A stretch of DNA of 64,000 nt. Source: Arthrobacter sp. (GTDB lineage Bacteria; Actinomycetota; Actinomycetes; Actinomycetales; Micrococcaceae). The position numbers and the translations under genes are program-made. The number at the start of each line of letters is the position of its first letter. The first letter of the stretch is position 1. Of the stretch, positions 44,965-53,457 are shown one piece after another. Under the pieces are notes generated by a model that made no database searches, had not been told where the DNA came from, and saw only the letters and a list, made by a program, of their open reading frames with translations. Location of the stretch: NCBI GenBank assembly GCA_023264815.1, contig JAHFUZ010000018.1, forward strand, positions 1-64,000, in the 5' to 3' direction.

Positions 44965-46301
44965 GCCCCCACCAGGTTCTGTCCGCAGACACGCAGGATG
45001 TCGCCATTGATGCCACCCGCGGCGTCACTGGCGAGGAAGGCGATGGCCTCTGCCACGTCCGTTGGCAGGCCGCCCTGCTGGAGGGCGTTAAGCCTGCGGC
45101 CCACTTCCCGGACGGCAAAGGGGATCCGCGCTGTCATGTCGGTTTCGATGAAGCCCGGTGCCACGGCGTTGATGCTGCCACCGCGCGCGGCCAGCAATGG
45201 CGCTGACGCGCGGACCATGCCCATAACGCCGCCCTTGGAGGCGGCATAGTTGGTCTGGCCCCGGTTACCCGCGATGCCGCTGGTGGAGGCAACGGAAACA
45301 ATTCGGGGTGATGTGCTGAAGTGTTCCGAGGCCAGCAGTGCTTCGTTGATCCTGAGCTGGGCGGCAATGTTGATGTTCAGGACCGAATTCCAGCGGGCGT
45401 GGTCCATGTTGGCAAGCAGCTTGTCGCGGGTAATGCCGGCGTTGTGGACCATGATGTCCAGGCGTCCGTGCCGCTGCACAGCGTGCTCCAGGATGCGCTT
45501 CCCGGCGTCCTCGCGGCTGATGTCCAGTTGCAGGGCGGTTCCGTGAACTTCATTGGCGACGCTTGCAAGGTGGTCGCCCGCGGCGGGGATGTCCACGAGG
45601 ATCAGGGTGGCGCCGTCGCGGTGGAGGGTCCGCGCAATGGCGGCACCGATTCCCCGGGCTGCACCGGTGACTGCCGCCACTTTGCCGGCGAGGGGCTTCT
45701 CAGCGTCGCCGGGCAGCGTGCCTTCCCCTGTGCTGACCGTCAGGAACTGGCCGTCCACAAAAGCGGACCGGCCGGACAGGAAAAAGCGAAGGGCCGCCAG
45801 GGCACTGGGACTTGTGGTGGTGACGCCGTCGGCCAGGAGGATGCCGTTTGCCGTTGCGCCTGCCCGGAGTTCCTTGGCGAGGGAGCGCACCAGCCCGTCC
45901 ACCCCTTGCCGGGCCGCTGCCCCGGCTGGGTTGCCGGTTTCCCCTGCTGGCCTTGACAAGGTGACAAACCGGGCGCTGGGGCCCAGGTCCCGCAGCGAGA
46001 ATGCCACGGCGAGTACCGGTTTCTCCAGGTCTTCGGGCGCGGCCAGGGCGTCCAAAACCAGGATGATGGCACCGAGCTTCTCGCGTGGCACGGCGTGCCG
46101 GCGTACATCCAGGTTCCACGACAGCAGCGTGGCGGCCAGCTCATCCGCGCCTGCTGTACTTCCCTGTACCAGGACGGGCCCGTTGACCAGGGCCTGGCCG
46201 GGTTCATAGCGGCGGAGAACTGCCGGCTGAGGGAGGCCCAGCCGTTGGGCGACATCCTTGCCCAGCCCCTTGCTGACCAGTCGGGTGTATGTGTCTGTCA
46301 T
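44961..46301 (-). CDS. High-molecular-weight 3-oxoacyl reductase, FabG4-like
   Basis: 446 residues from ATG 46301 (AGGGAGAA upstream), about 200 longer than a plain FabG. The N-terminal part is a Rossmann-like flavodoxin-type domain without a glycine-rich motif. The C-terminal SDR domain has VTGAARGIGAAIARTL for cofactor binding, VHNAGI, the Ser at VASTSGIAG and the catalytic YAASK. Mycobacterial FabG4 has this architecture, prefers CoA substrates and NADH, and is encoded between htdX and fadA2 as here. Confidence 0.93.
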   Translation of the reverse strand: MTDTYTRLVSKGLGKDVAQRLGLPQPAVLRRYEPGQALVNGPVLVQGSTAGADELAATLLSWNLDVRRHAVPREKLGAIILVLDALAAPEDLEKPVLAVAFSLRDLGPSARFVTLSRPAGETGNPAGAAARQGVDGLVRSLAKELRAGATANGILLADGVTTTSPSALAALRFFLSGRSAFVDGQFLTVSTGEGTLPGDAEKPLAGKVAAVTGAARGIGAAIARTLHRDGATLILVDIPAAGDHLASVANEVHGTALQLDISREDAGKRILEHAVQRHGRLDIMVHNAGITRDKLLANMDHARWNSVLNINIAAQLRINEALLASEHFSTSPRIVSVASTSGIAGNRGQTNYAASKGGVMGMVRASAPLLAARGGSINAVAPGFIETDMTARIPFAVREVGRRLNALQQGGLPTDVAEAIAFLASDAAGGINGDILRVCGQNLVGA

Positions 46302-46311
46302 CCGGTTCTCC

Positions 46312-47679
46312 CTACGCTGCTTCGAGGATAGCGACGACGCCCTGGCCGCCGGCGGCACAGATGGAAATAAGCCCCCGTGCGGGCCTGCCGTCAACTGTGC
46401 CCTTGGCATGCAGCATCTTGGCAAGGGAGGCCACGATGCGCCCGCCAGTGGCGGCGAACGGGTGGCCAGCCGCCAGGGACGACCCGTTGACATTGAGCCT
46501 GCTGCGGTCGATGGTGCCGAAGGCGCTGTCCAGGCCCAGCCGGGTGCGGCCGAATTCTTCGTCTTCCCATGCGGCCAGCGTGCTGAGGACGGTTCCGGCA
46601 AAGGCTTCGTGGATCTCAAAGAAGTCGAAATCGTCCAGCGTCAGACCATTGCGTGCCAGCAGCCGTGGGACGGCAAACGCCGGCGCCATCAGCAGGCCGT
46701 CCTTGCCATGGACGAAGTCCACCGCGGCGGCTTCGCCGTCCCTCACAGTGGCGAGCATGGGCAGGTCACGTGACTGTGCCCACTCCTCGGAGGCCAGCAG
46801 GACCGTGGACGCCCCATCGGTGAGCGGGGTGGAGTTTCCGGCGGTCATGGTCGCTTCCGCGCCCAGGCTCTTGCCGAAAACCGGGTTGAGGCTTGCCAGC
46901 TTCTCCAGCGTAGTGTCCGGCCTCAGGTTCGAGTCCTTCGCAAGCCCCCGGTACGGGGTCAGCAGGTCATCGAAGAACCCGGAGTCGTAGGCCGCCGCCA
47001 GGTTTCGGTGGCTGTTGAACGCCAGCTCGTCCTGCGACTCGCGGGAGATGTTCCACTGTGCGGTGGTGAGGGCCTGGTGCTCACCCATGGACAATCCGGT
47101 CCGTGGCTCACCGGTGCCGGGGGCGTCAGGGGCGAGGTCCTTGGGCCGCAGACGGCTCAGGACCTGGAGCCGCTGGGTCAAGGTTTTGGCCCGGTTCAGG
47201 TCCAGGAGTACTTCGCGCAGGCCTTCACTGACTGCAATGGGCGCATCCGATGCCGAGTCAACGCCGGCCGCGATGGCAGATTCGATCTGGCCCAGTTTGA
47301 TCTTGTTGGCCAGGCCCAGGACTGTTTCGAGTCCGGTGGCACACGCCTGCTGGAGGTCGTAGGCAGGAGTCTCAGCGGACAGGGCAGAGCCCAGGACAGC
47401 CTCGCGGGTGAGGTTGAAGTCACGGGAATGCTTCAGGACAGCGCCCGCTGCCACCTCACCGATTCTTTCGTCCTGGAGTCCGAACCTGGCAATGAGGCCG
47501 TCCAGCGCGGCAGTCAGCATGTCCTGGTTGGAGGACTTGGTGTACGCCCCACCGGACCGGGCAAACGGGATCCGGTTGCCGCCGACGATCACTGCCCGGC
47601 GGAGTGGCTGCGGCTCGCCCATTGCCGCTGGGCCAGTGAATTCCTTGGGTCCGTTGTCGGGCTGTCCATTAGCGGACAT
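46312..47679 (-). CDS. Acetyl-CoA acetyltransferase (thiolase), FadA2-like
   Basis: 455 residues from ATG 47679 (GAGGAGA upstream). The nucleophile cysteine is in YDLQQACATGLETVLGL, the C-terminal catalytic motifs are NVNGSSLAAGHPFAATGGR and ISICAAGGQGV, and EIHEAFAG is the conserved His region. It cleaves or makes 3-ketoacyl-CoA. It is the first gene of the thiolase-reductase-dehydratase operon, whose promoter overlaps the TetR operator at 47710-47740. Confidence 0.94.
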   Translation of the reverse strand: MSANGQPDNGPKEFTGPAAMGEPQPLRRAVIVGGNRIPFARSGGAYTKSSNQDMLTAALDGLIARFGLQDERIGEVAAGAVLKHSRDFNLTREAVLGSALSAETPAYDLQQACATGLETVLGLANKIKLGQIESAIAAGVDSASDAPIAVSEGLREVLLDLNRAKTLTQRLQVLSRLRPKDLAPDAPGTGEPRTGLSMGEHQALTTAQWNISRESQDELAFNSHRNLAAAYDSGFFDDLLTPYRGLAKDSNLRPDTTLEKLASLNPVFGKSLGAEATMTAGNSTPLTDGASTVLLASEEWAQSRDLPMLATVRDGEAAAVDFVHGKDGLLMAPAFAVPRLLARNGLTLDDFDFFEIHEAFAGTVLSTLAAWEDEEFGRTRLGLDSAFGTIDRSRLNVNGSSLAAGHPFAATGGRIVASLAKMLHAKGTVDGRPARGLISICAAGGQGVVAILEAA

Positions 47680-47709
47680 GGGTGTCTCCTCTGATCTGCG
47701 ACGGTTACC

Positions 47710-47740
47710 GATACCCAGCGTACCTGATACGCTGGGTATC
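47710..47740. promoter_or_regulatory. Operator: perfect 11-bp inverted repeat at the divergent promoter
   Basis: GATACCCAGCG (47710-47720) and CGCTGGGTATC (47730-47740) flank TACCTGATA. The right arm ends at the base before the tetR GTG. A promoter TTACCG (47705-47710)-N17-TACGCT (47728-47733) would overlap it and start transcription at the GTG. A bound repressor would block tetR and probably the thiolase operon as well. Confidence 0.75.
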
Positions 47741-48442
47741 GTGAACCTCCCGCCAGAACCTCCGACGCCGGCTGCCGGCGGCAGTGCCGACGGCCGTTCC
47801 TCCCGCTGGCAAACCCACCGGGAGGAACGGCGCCGCGAGCTCATCAAATCCGCCCGACGCGCGGTCCATGCGCTTGGAAGCGAGGCCTCCATGGAGGACA
47901 TCGCGGCGGCTGCCGGCACGTCGAAATCGGTCTTCTACCGCTATTTCGGCGACAAAGCCGGCCTGCAGCAGGCTGTCGGAGAAGTGGTCCTGAGCCAGAT
48001 GCAGCGCAAGATCGGCGAAGCGGCGCAGGCTGCCCAAGCACCGCGAGAGGGCCTGCTGGCCATGATCTCGGCCTACCTCCAGATGGCGGAAACCAGCCCC
48101 AATGTCTATAGCTTCGTCACCCGCCACGCGCCGGTGGACGCGGACAGCCCCGGAGGGTCCGCGATTTCGGGGGCACTGGGTCACTTCTTTGACTCCATCG
48201 CCGAGATGATTGCCGCTCCCCTGCGGACGCATTGGGGCGACGGCCGGGAAACGGTAATTGGCTACTGGCCCACTGCCGCCATCGGCCTGGTCCGGAACGC
48301 CGGGGAACAGTGGCTCAGCACCCCTGGCTCCGCGTCGAAGCCGGACCAGGAGGCCATGGCCCAGCAGATCACCGCGTGGCTGTGCGTTGGGATCGCTCCT
48401 GAACTCTCAGAAACACCTGTCAGAACCAACGAAGGAAATTGA
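47741..48442 (+). CDS. TetR-family transcriptional regulator of lipid oxidation genes
   Basis: 233 residues from GTG 47741. The HTH is canonical: RRRELIKSARRAVHALGSEA, MEDIAAAAGTSKSVFYRYFG. The C-terminal ligand domain is helical. TetR members beside thiolase and acyl-CoA oxidation genes generally sense acyl-CoA thioesters; that is inferred here from the neighbours. The operator touches the start codon, which fits autorepression and a leaderless mRNA. The acyl-CoA oxidase gene starts one base after its stop codon, so it is probably in the same transcript. Confidence 0.88.
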   Translation: MNLPPEPPTPAAGGSADGRSSRWQTHREERRRELIKSARRAVHALGSEASMEDIAAAAGTSKSVFYRYFGDKAGLQQAVGEVVLSQMQRKIGEAAQAAQAPREGLLAMISAYLQMAETSPNVYSFVTRHAPVDADSPGGSAISGALGHFFDSIAEMIAAPLRTHWGDGRETVIGYWPTAAIGLVRNAGEQWLSTPGSASKPDQEAMAQQITAWLCVGIAPELSETPVRTNEGN

Positions 48443-48443
48443 C

Positions 48444-50594
48444 ATGACCGAAGTAGTGGACCGCCCCGGCGGCAGCGGCGCAGCCGCTAACAGGACAGTG
48501 CCGAACAACTCAGCCGCGGCCGGCAAAGCAGGGCCGGCGCGAGCAGTTAGCCGCCCGCAACTGCCTGCACAGCCCGCCGTCGACGTCGCCGCACTCGGAG
48601 AGCAGCTCCTGGGAAAGTGGGCGGACGCCCGCAAGCATGCCCGCGACCTGGCCCGCCACCCGGAACTGCACAAGACCGAAGGCCTGACCCACACCGAACA
48701 CCGCAGCAGGACATTCGGGCAGCTGCAGTACCTTGTGGACCACAACGCCGTCCACCGGGCCTTCCCCGCAGCACTCGGTGGTGCCGATGACCATGGCGGC
48801 AACGTGGCGGGGTTCGAGGAACTTGTCACCGCAGACCCGTCCCTCCAGATCAAGGCCGGGGTCCAGTGGGGACTCTTCGGCTCTGCGGTAATGCATCTTG
48901 GCACGGAAGAGCACCACGCCAAGTGGCTGCCGGGCATCATGAGCCTGGAAATTCCCGGCTGCTTCGCCATGACCGAGACCGGCCATGGTTCCGACGTTGC
49001 CAGCATCGCCACTACGGCCACCTACGACGCCGGCTCCCGGGAGTTCGTCATCCACACCCCCTTCCGGGCTGCGTGGAAGGACTACATCGGCAACGCAGCG
49101 ATCGACGGCCTGGGCGCCGTGGTTTTCGCCCAGCTCGTCACCCGGGGAGTGAACCACGGCGTGCATGCGTTCTACGTGGACCTCAGGGATCCCCAAACCA
49201 GGGAGTTCCTGCCCGGCATCGGCGGCGAGGACGACGGCGTCAAAGGCGGACTCAACGGAATTGACAATGGCAGGCTGCACTTCGACCACGTCCGCATCCC
49301 GCGAACCAACCTCCTTAACCGCTACGGTGACGTGGCGGTTGACGGCACTTACACCTCACCCATCCCCAGCCCGGGCCGACGCTTCTTCACCATGCTGGGC
49401 ACCCTGGTCCAGGGCCGTGTCTCGCTTGATGGCGCAGCCGTTGCAGCGTCAAAGATCGCACTGACGGCAGCCATCCGGTACGCCACGGAACGCCGCCAGT
49501 TCAACGCGTCCTCGCACACCGATGAGGAAGTCCTCCTGGACTACCAGCGGCACCAGCGCCGGCTCTTCACCCGGCTGGCCACCACCTACGCCGCCGGTTT
49601 CGCCCACGAGCAACTGCTGCAGAAGTTCGACGACGTGTTCTCCGGTGCACACGACACGGATGAGGACCGCCAGGACCTGGAGACGCTCGCGGCCGCTCTG
49701 AAGCCGCTCAGCACCTGGCACGCCCTGGATACCCTGCAGGAGTGCCGCGAAGCCTGTGGCGGCGCCGGCTTCCTCATCGAGAACCGTTTCGCCTCGCTCC
49801 GCGCCGACCTGGACGTGTACGTCACGTTCGAGGGCGACAACACCGTGCTGCTCCAGCTCGTGGCCAAACGGCTCCTTGCGGACTACGCCAAGGAGTTCAG
49901 GAACGTCGATTTCGGTGTGCTGACCCGGTACGTTGTGGCCCAGGCCACCGGGGCGGCCATCCACCGCACCGGACTGCGCCAGGTGGCACAGTTTGTGGCT
50001 GATAGCGGCTCAGTCCAGAAGGCCGCCATCGCACTCCGGGACGAGGAAGGCCAGCGTGCCCTCCTGACGGACCGCGTCCAGACCATGGTGGCAGACGTCG
50101 GATCCGCCCTCAAAGGCGCCAACAAGCTTCCGTTGGAAAAGGGCGCCGCGCTGTTCAACCAGCACCAGCACGAGCTGATCGACGCAGCCCAGGCCCACGC
50201 GGAACTCCTGCAGTGGGAGGCCTTCACGGAGGCCCTGGCCGAGGTCACGGACCCCGGCACCAGGAAGGTCCTGACGTGGCTTCGAGACCTGTTTGGCCTC
50301 TCGCTGATCGAGAAGAACCTGGCCTGGTACCTGATGAACGGCCGGCTCTCCATGCAGCGGGCGCGGACCGTGGGAGACTACATCAACCGCCTCCTGGTCA
50401 AGATCCGGCCGCACGCCCTGGACCTCGTGGATGCCTTCGGCTACGGAGACGGGCATGTCCGCGCCGCAATCGCCACCGGGGCAGAGAAGACACGGCAGGA
50501 CGAAGCCCGCGCCTATGTGAGGGGACAGCGGGCCAGCGGCAACGCGCCGGTGGACGAGAAGGTGCTGCTGGCACGCACCGCAACCTCCCGGTAG
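48444..50594 (+). CDS. Acyl-CoA oxidase-type flavoprotein
   Basis: 716 residues from ATG 48444 (GAAGGAAA upstream), far longer than a dehydrogenase (about 390). The ACOX layout is visible: GCFAMTETGHGSDVASIATT (flavin contact), LLNRYGDVAVDGTYTS and RFFTMLGTLVQGRVSL in the middle, then TFEGDNTVLLQLVAKRLL with the putative catalytic Glu, and an extra C-terminal helical domain. Such enzymes pass electrons to oxygen and make H2O2, while relatives act as dehydrogenases. With the divergent operon it completes a beta-oxidation set: oxidase, hydratase, reductase, thiolase. In mycobacteria the same slot holds fadE5. Confidence 0.88.
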   Translation: MTEVVDRPGGSGAAANRTVPNNSAAAGKAGPARAVSRPQLPAQPAVDVAALGEQLLGKWADARKHARDLARHPELHKTEGLTHTEHRSRTFGQLQYLVDHNAVHRAFPAALGGADDHGGNVAGFEELVTADPSLQIKAGVQWGLFGSAVMHLGTEEHHAKWLPGIMSLEIPGCFAMTETGHGSDVASIATTATYDAGSREFVIHTPFRAAWKDYIGNAAIDGLGAVVFAQLVTRGVNHGVHAFYVDLRDPQTREFLPGIGGEDDGVKGGLNGIDNGRLHFDHVRIPRTNLLNRYGDVAVDGTYTSPIPSPGRRFFTMLGTLVQGRVSLDGAAVAASKIALTAAIRYATERRQFNASSHTDEEVLLDYQRHQRRLFTRLATTYAAGFAHEQLLQKFDDVFSGAHDTDEDRQDLETLAAALKPLSTWHALDTLQECREACGGAGFLIENRFASLRADLDVYVTFEGDNTVLLQLVAKRLLADYAKEFRNVDFGVLTRYVVAQATGAAIHRTGLRQVAQFVADSGSVQKAAIALRDEEGQRALLTDRVQTMVADVGSALKGANKLPLEKGAALFNQHQHELIDAAQAHAELLQWEAFTEALAEVTDPGTRKVLTWLRDLFGLSLIEKNLAWYLMNGRLSMQRARTVGDYINRLLVKIRPHALDLVDAFGYGDGHVRAAIATGAEKTRQDEARAYVRGQRASGNAPVDEKVLLARTATSR

Positions 50595-50607
50595 GGCATC
50601 CTAAGTG

Positions 50608-50654
50608 CGTACGACGGCGCCGCTCCCTTGGGTGGGGAGCGGCGCCGTCGTACG
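50608..50654. terminator. Bidirectional terminator between the acyl-CoA oxidase and glgA
   Basis: A perfect 20-bp stem (CGTACGACGGCGCCGCTCCC and its complement at 50635-50654) with a 7-base loop TTGGGTG, between two convergent genes. Confidence 0.88.
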
Positions 50655-50678
50655 TCTTGTGTCGGTTACCGAAACGCC

Positions 50679-51881
50679 TCAGAGTACCGAGCGGTAGACC
50701 TCAAGGGTGGTTTCGGTGATGGACTCCCAGGAGAAGTGCTCCTCGGCGCGGCGGCGGCCGGCCTGTCCCATGGCGCGCGCCCGCTCAGGATCGGACACCA
50801 CTTCAGTCAGTGCTGCAGCGAACTCGGTGACGAACTTCTCCGGGTCCAGCGGTGTTCCGGTGCCGTCGGTGACCTGCTCCAGGTCCACCAGGAGACCGGT
50901 TTCGCCATGCTGGACAACCTCGGGGATACCACCGGTGGCGCTGGCCACCACGGCCGCGCCGCACGCCATGGCTTCGAGGTTCACAATGCCCAGCGGCTCA
51001 TAGATTGACGGGCATGCGAACGCTGTAGCGTGGCTCAGGACCTGGATGAGTTCGTGCCGCGGAAGCATCCGTTCGATGAGGATGACGCCGGTCCGCTGCT
51101 GCTGCAGCTCCTCGATGAGACGTGCAGTCTCGGCGGCGAGCTCCGGGGTGTCCGCGGCACCCAGGCAGAGCACCAGCTGGACATCGGCGGGCAGCTTCGC
51201 AGCGGCCCGCAGGAGATAGGGAACACCCTTCTGACGCGTGTTGCGGCCGACGAAGACCACACTGGGTTTCTGCGGATCGATGCCGAGCGCCCGTACTGCG
51301 TCTTCGCCTTCGTCGCGCTGCCACAGCTCCACGTCGATGCCGTTGTGCACCACCCTGACCTTGGCGGGATCAACGTCGGGGTAGCTGCGCAGAATGTCCT
51401 GGCGCATGCCCTCCGAGACGGCAATAATTGCGGCTGCGGCCTCGTAGGCGGTCTTTTCCACCCAGGACGAGAGCGCATAACCGCCCCCCAGCTGTTCTGC
51501 CTTCCAGGGCCGGAGCGGCTCAAGGCTGTGTGCGCTGAGCACGTGCGGGATGCCGTGCAGCAGGGACGCGAGGTGACCGGCCATGTTCGCGTACCAGGTA
51601 TGCGAGTGGACAAGGTCTGCCCCTTCGATGTCCGGCACAATGCGCAGATCGACGCCCAGGGTCTGGACGGCGGCGTTGGCTGAACCCAGGTCCTCAGGCA
51701 CGGCATAGGAAGTCACCCCGGCGCCGTGGTAGTCAGCATCGCGGGGCGCCCCGAACGCACGAACCTGCAGGTCAACATGCTTACTAAGCACCCTGCTCAA
51801 CTCGGCCACGTGGACTCCGGCGCCACCGTAAATCTCCGGCGGGAATTCTTTAGTCACAATGTCTATTCGCACGTTACCCAA
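50679..51881 (-). CDS. glgA: Glycogen synthase (GT4 type)
   Basis: 400 residues from TTG 51881, chosen because AAGGA lies 6 bases upstream; GTG 51872 is an alternative. Retaining glycosyltransferase family 4 with two Rossmann domains: [15 protein letters not shown] binds the donor and [19 protein letters not shown] holds the E-x7-E motif. In actinobacteria this enzyme uses ADP-glucose to make glycogen or maltose-1-phosphate (GlgM activity); sequence alone does not separate the two. It is divergent from glgC, which makes ADP-glucose, with a 93-base shared regulatory gap. Confidence 0.93.
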   Translation of the reverse strand: MGNVRIDIVTKEFPPEIYGGAGVHVAELSRVLSKHVDLQVRAFGAPRDADYHGAGVTSYAVPEDLGSANAAVQTLGVDLRIVPDIEGADLVHSHTWYANMAGHLASLLHGIPHVLSAHSLEPLRPWKAEQLGGGYALSSWVEKTAYEAAAAIIAVSEGMRQDILRSYPDVDPAKVRVVHNGIDVELWQRDEGEDAVRALGIDPQKPSVVFVGRNTRQKGVPYLLRAAAKLPADVQLVLCLGAADTPELAAETARLIEELQQQRTGVILIERMLPRHELIQVLSHATAFACPSIYEPLGIVNLEAMACGAAVVASATGGIPEVVQHGETGLLVDLEQVTDGTGTPLDPEKFVTEFAAALTEVVSDPERARAMGQAGRRRAEEHFSWESITETTLEVYRSVL

Positions 51882-51974
51882 GGTAGTCCTTCCGCAGTAT
51901 CTGTTCTAGTGTGAAGGAGTCCGGGCATGCCGGACTGTTTTGGGGAGTTACGAAGGCGTACAGGAGCGACCACT

Positions 51975-53390
51975 ATGCCGTTAAACAAAAAAGTCCTGGC
52001 CATTGTCCTTGCAGGTGGCGAGGGAAACCGGCTCATGCCACTGACGGCAGACCGGGCCAAACCGGCTGTGCCTTTCGCCGGCAGCTACCGCCTCATCGAC
52101 TTTGCGCTGTCCAACCTGGTGAACTCACGCTATTTGCAGATCGTGGTGCTCACGCAATACAAATCCCACAGCCTTGACCGACACATCTCCGAGACATGGC
52201 GGATGTCCACGCAGCTGGGCAACTACATAGCTTCCGTCCCGGCGCAGCAGCGCGTGGGCAAGAGCTGGTTCCTGGGCAGCGCCAACGCCATCTACCAGTC
52301 CCTGAACCTGATCCATGACGCTAACCCCGACATCGTCGTTGTGGTGGGCGCGGACCACGTTTACCGCATGGACTTCGCCCAGATGGTGGCCCAGCACGTG
52401 CAGAGCGGCGCCAAAGCCACTGTGGCCGCCGTCCGCCAGCCGTTGAACATGGCCAATCAGTTCGGCGTGATCGAGGTGGACCAGACCAATCCGCAGAAGA
52501 TTGCCGCGTTTGTGGAGAAGCCCGCCACCACGCCCGGGCTCGCCGCGGATCCCTCCCAGTTCCTTGCCTCCATGGGCAACTACGTGTTTGACGCCGACGC
52601 CCTGGTGGAGGCCCTGCACGTCGACGCCGAACGGCTGGACACCAAGCATGACATGGGCGGGGACATCATCCCCTACTTCGTCAACCAGGGTGAAGCCGGC
52701 GTCTACGATTTCACCCTCAACGACATTCCCGGCTCGACCGAACGCGACCGCACCTACTGGCGCGACGTGGGCACCATCGACTCGTTCTACGAGGCGCACA
52801 TGGACCTGATCTCTCCCGTGCCGATCTTCAATCTGTACAACTCCGAATGGCCCATCTACACGCGGCAGAGCATTTCGCCGCCGGCCAAGTTCGTCCGCGG
52901 CGACGGCAACACGGTGGGCTCGGCCCTGGACTCCATCGTGGCGAGCGGTACCGTCATCTCCGGCGGCATCGTGGAAGGCTCCGTACTCTCCAACGACGTC
53001 TTCGTGGGCAGGTCCAGCCGGGTGCTCGACTCCGTCCTGATGGATAAGGTCAACATCGGCGAGGGTGCCGTGGTCAGGCGCGCCATCATCGACAAGTTCG
53101 TCAACGTTCCGGCAGGCGCCGCGATCGGCCTGGACCCGGAGCTCGACCGTGCCCGCGGCTTCAAGGTCACCGAATCGGGCATCACTGTACTGTCCAAGGG
53201 GCAGGTTGTCCCCGAACCCGACGAAGCCGAGCGCAAGCTTTCGGCCGCCAACCTCAGCGTTGTGCCGGCGGGCGTGAAGGCCGCCACCGAAAAGTGGTCC
53301 GAACTCCGGGAAACAGTAGATAGGGTCGCCGAAGTGCACTCCGCCGTCGTCGGCGCCTCGGGCGCAGGCTCACAGCCCGGCGAAGCCTAG
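51975..53390 (+). CDS. glgC: Glucose-1-phosphate adenylyltransferase
   Basis: 471 residues from ATG 51975 (AGGAG upstream). Makes ADP-glucose, the committed step of bacterial glycogen synthesis. The N-terminal pyrophosphorylase motif is [20 protein letters not shown], followed by [11 protein letters not shown] and [10 protein letters not shown]; the C-terminal third is a left-handed beta helix ([20 protein letters not shown]). An extra tail (about 420-471) is low complexity. Usual length in actinobacteria is about 410, so the tail is an extension. Confidence 0.95.
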   Translation: MPLNKKVLAIVLAGGEGNRLMPLTADRAKPAVPFAGSYRLIDFALSNLVNSRYLQIVVLTQYKSHSLDRHISETWRMSTQLGNYIASVPAQQRVGKSWFLGSANAIYQSLNLIHDANPDIVVVVGADHVYRMDFAQMVAQHVQSGAKATVAAVRQPLNMANQFGVIEVDQTNPQKIAAFVEKPATTPGLAADPSQFLASMGNYVFDADALVEALHVDAERLDTKHDMGGDIIPYFVNQGEAGVYDFTLNDIPGSTERDRTYWRDVGTIDSFYEAHMDLISPVPIFNLYNSEWPIYTRQSISPPAKFVRGDGNTVGSALDSIVASGTVISGGIVEGSVLSNDVFVGRSSRVLDSVLMDKVNIGEGAVVRRAIIDKFVNVPAGAAIGLDPELDRARGFKVTESGITVLSKGQVVPEPDEAERKLSAANLSVVPAGVKAATEKWSELRETVDRVAEVHSAVVGASGAGSQPGEA

Positions 53391-53399
53391 GGCCCTGCG

Positions 53400-53434
53400 G
53401 GAGCCCGGTACCGCCGACGGTCGGTCCGGGCTCC
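53400..53434 (+). terminator. Hairpin after glgC
   Basis: GGAGCCCGG (53400-53408) and CCGGGCTCC (53426-53434) with an inner ACCG/CGGT pairing. It begins 10 bases after the glgC stop and has no T-run. Confidence 0.55.
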
Positions 53435-53444
53435 GCGAAGCCTG

Positions 53445-53450
53445 TAAAAT
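53445..53450 (+). promoter_or_regulatory. Extended -10 of a leaderless promoter for the zinc-ribbon SDR gene
   Basis: TGTAAAAT contains the hexamer TAAAAT at 53445-53450, ending 7 bases before ATG 53458. It is preceded by TG, the extended -10 form, and no ribosome site exists. Confidence 0.6.
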
Positions 53451-53457
53451 TGGGGCA

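Noticed and set aside
52125-53339. Open frame of 404 codons on the minus strand
   Set aside because: Antisense to glgC, whose motifs are unmistakable; histidine- and valine-rich composition is typical of a shadow frame.
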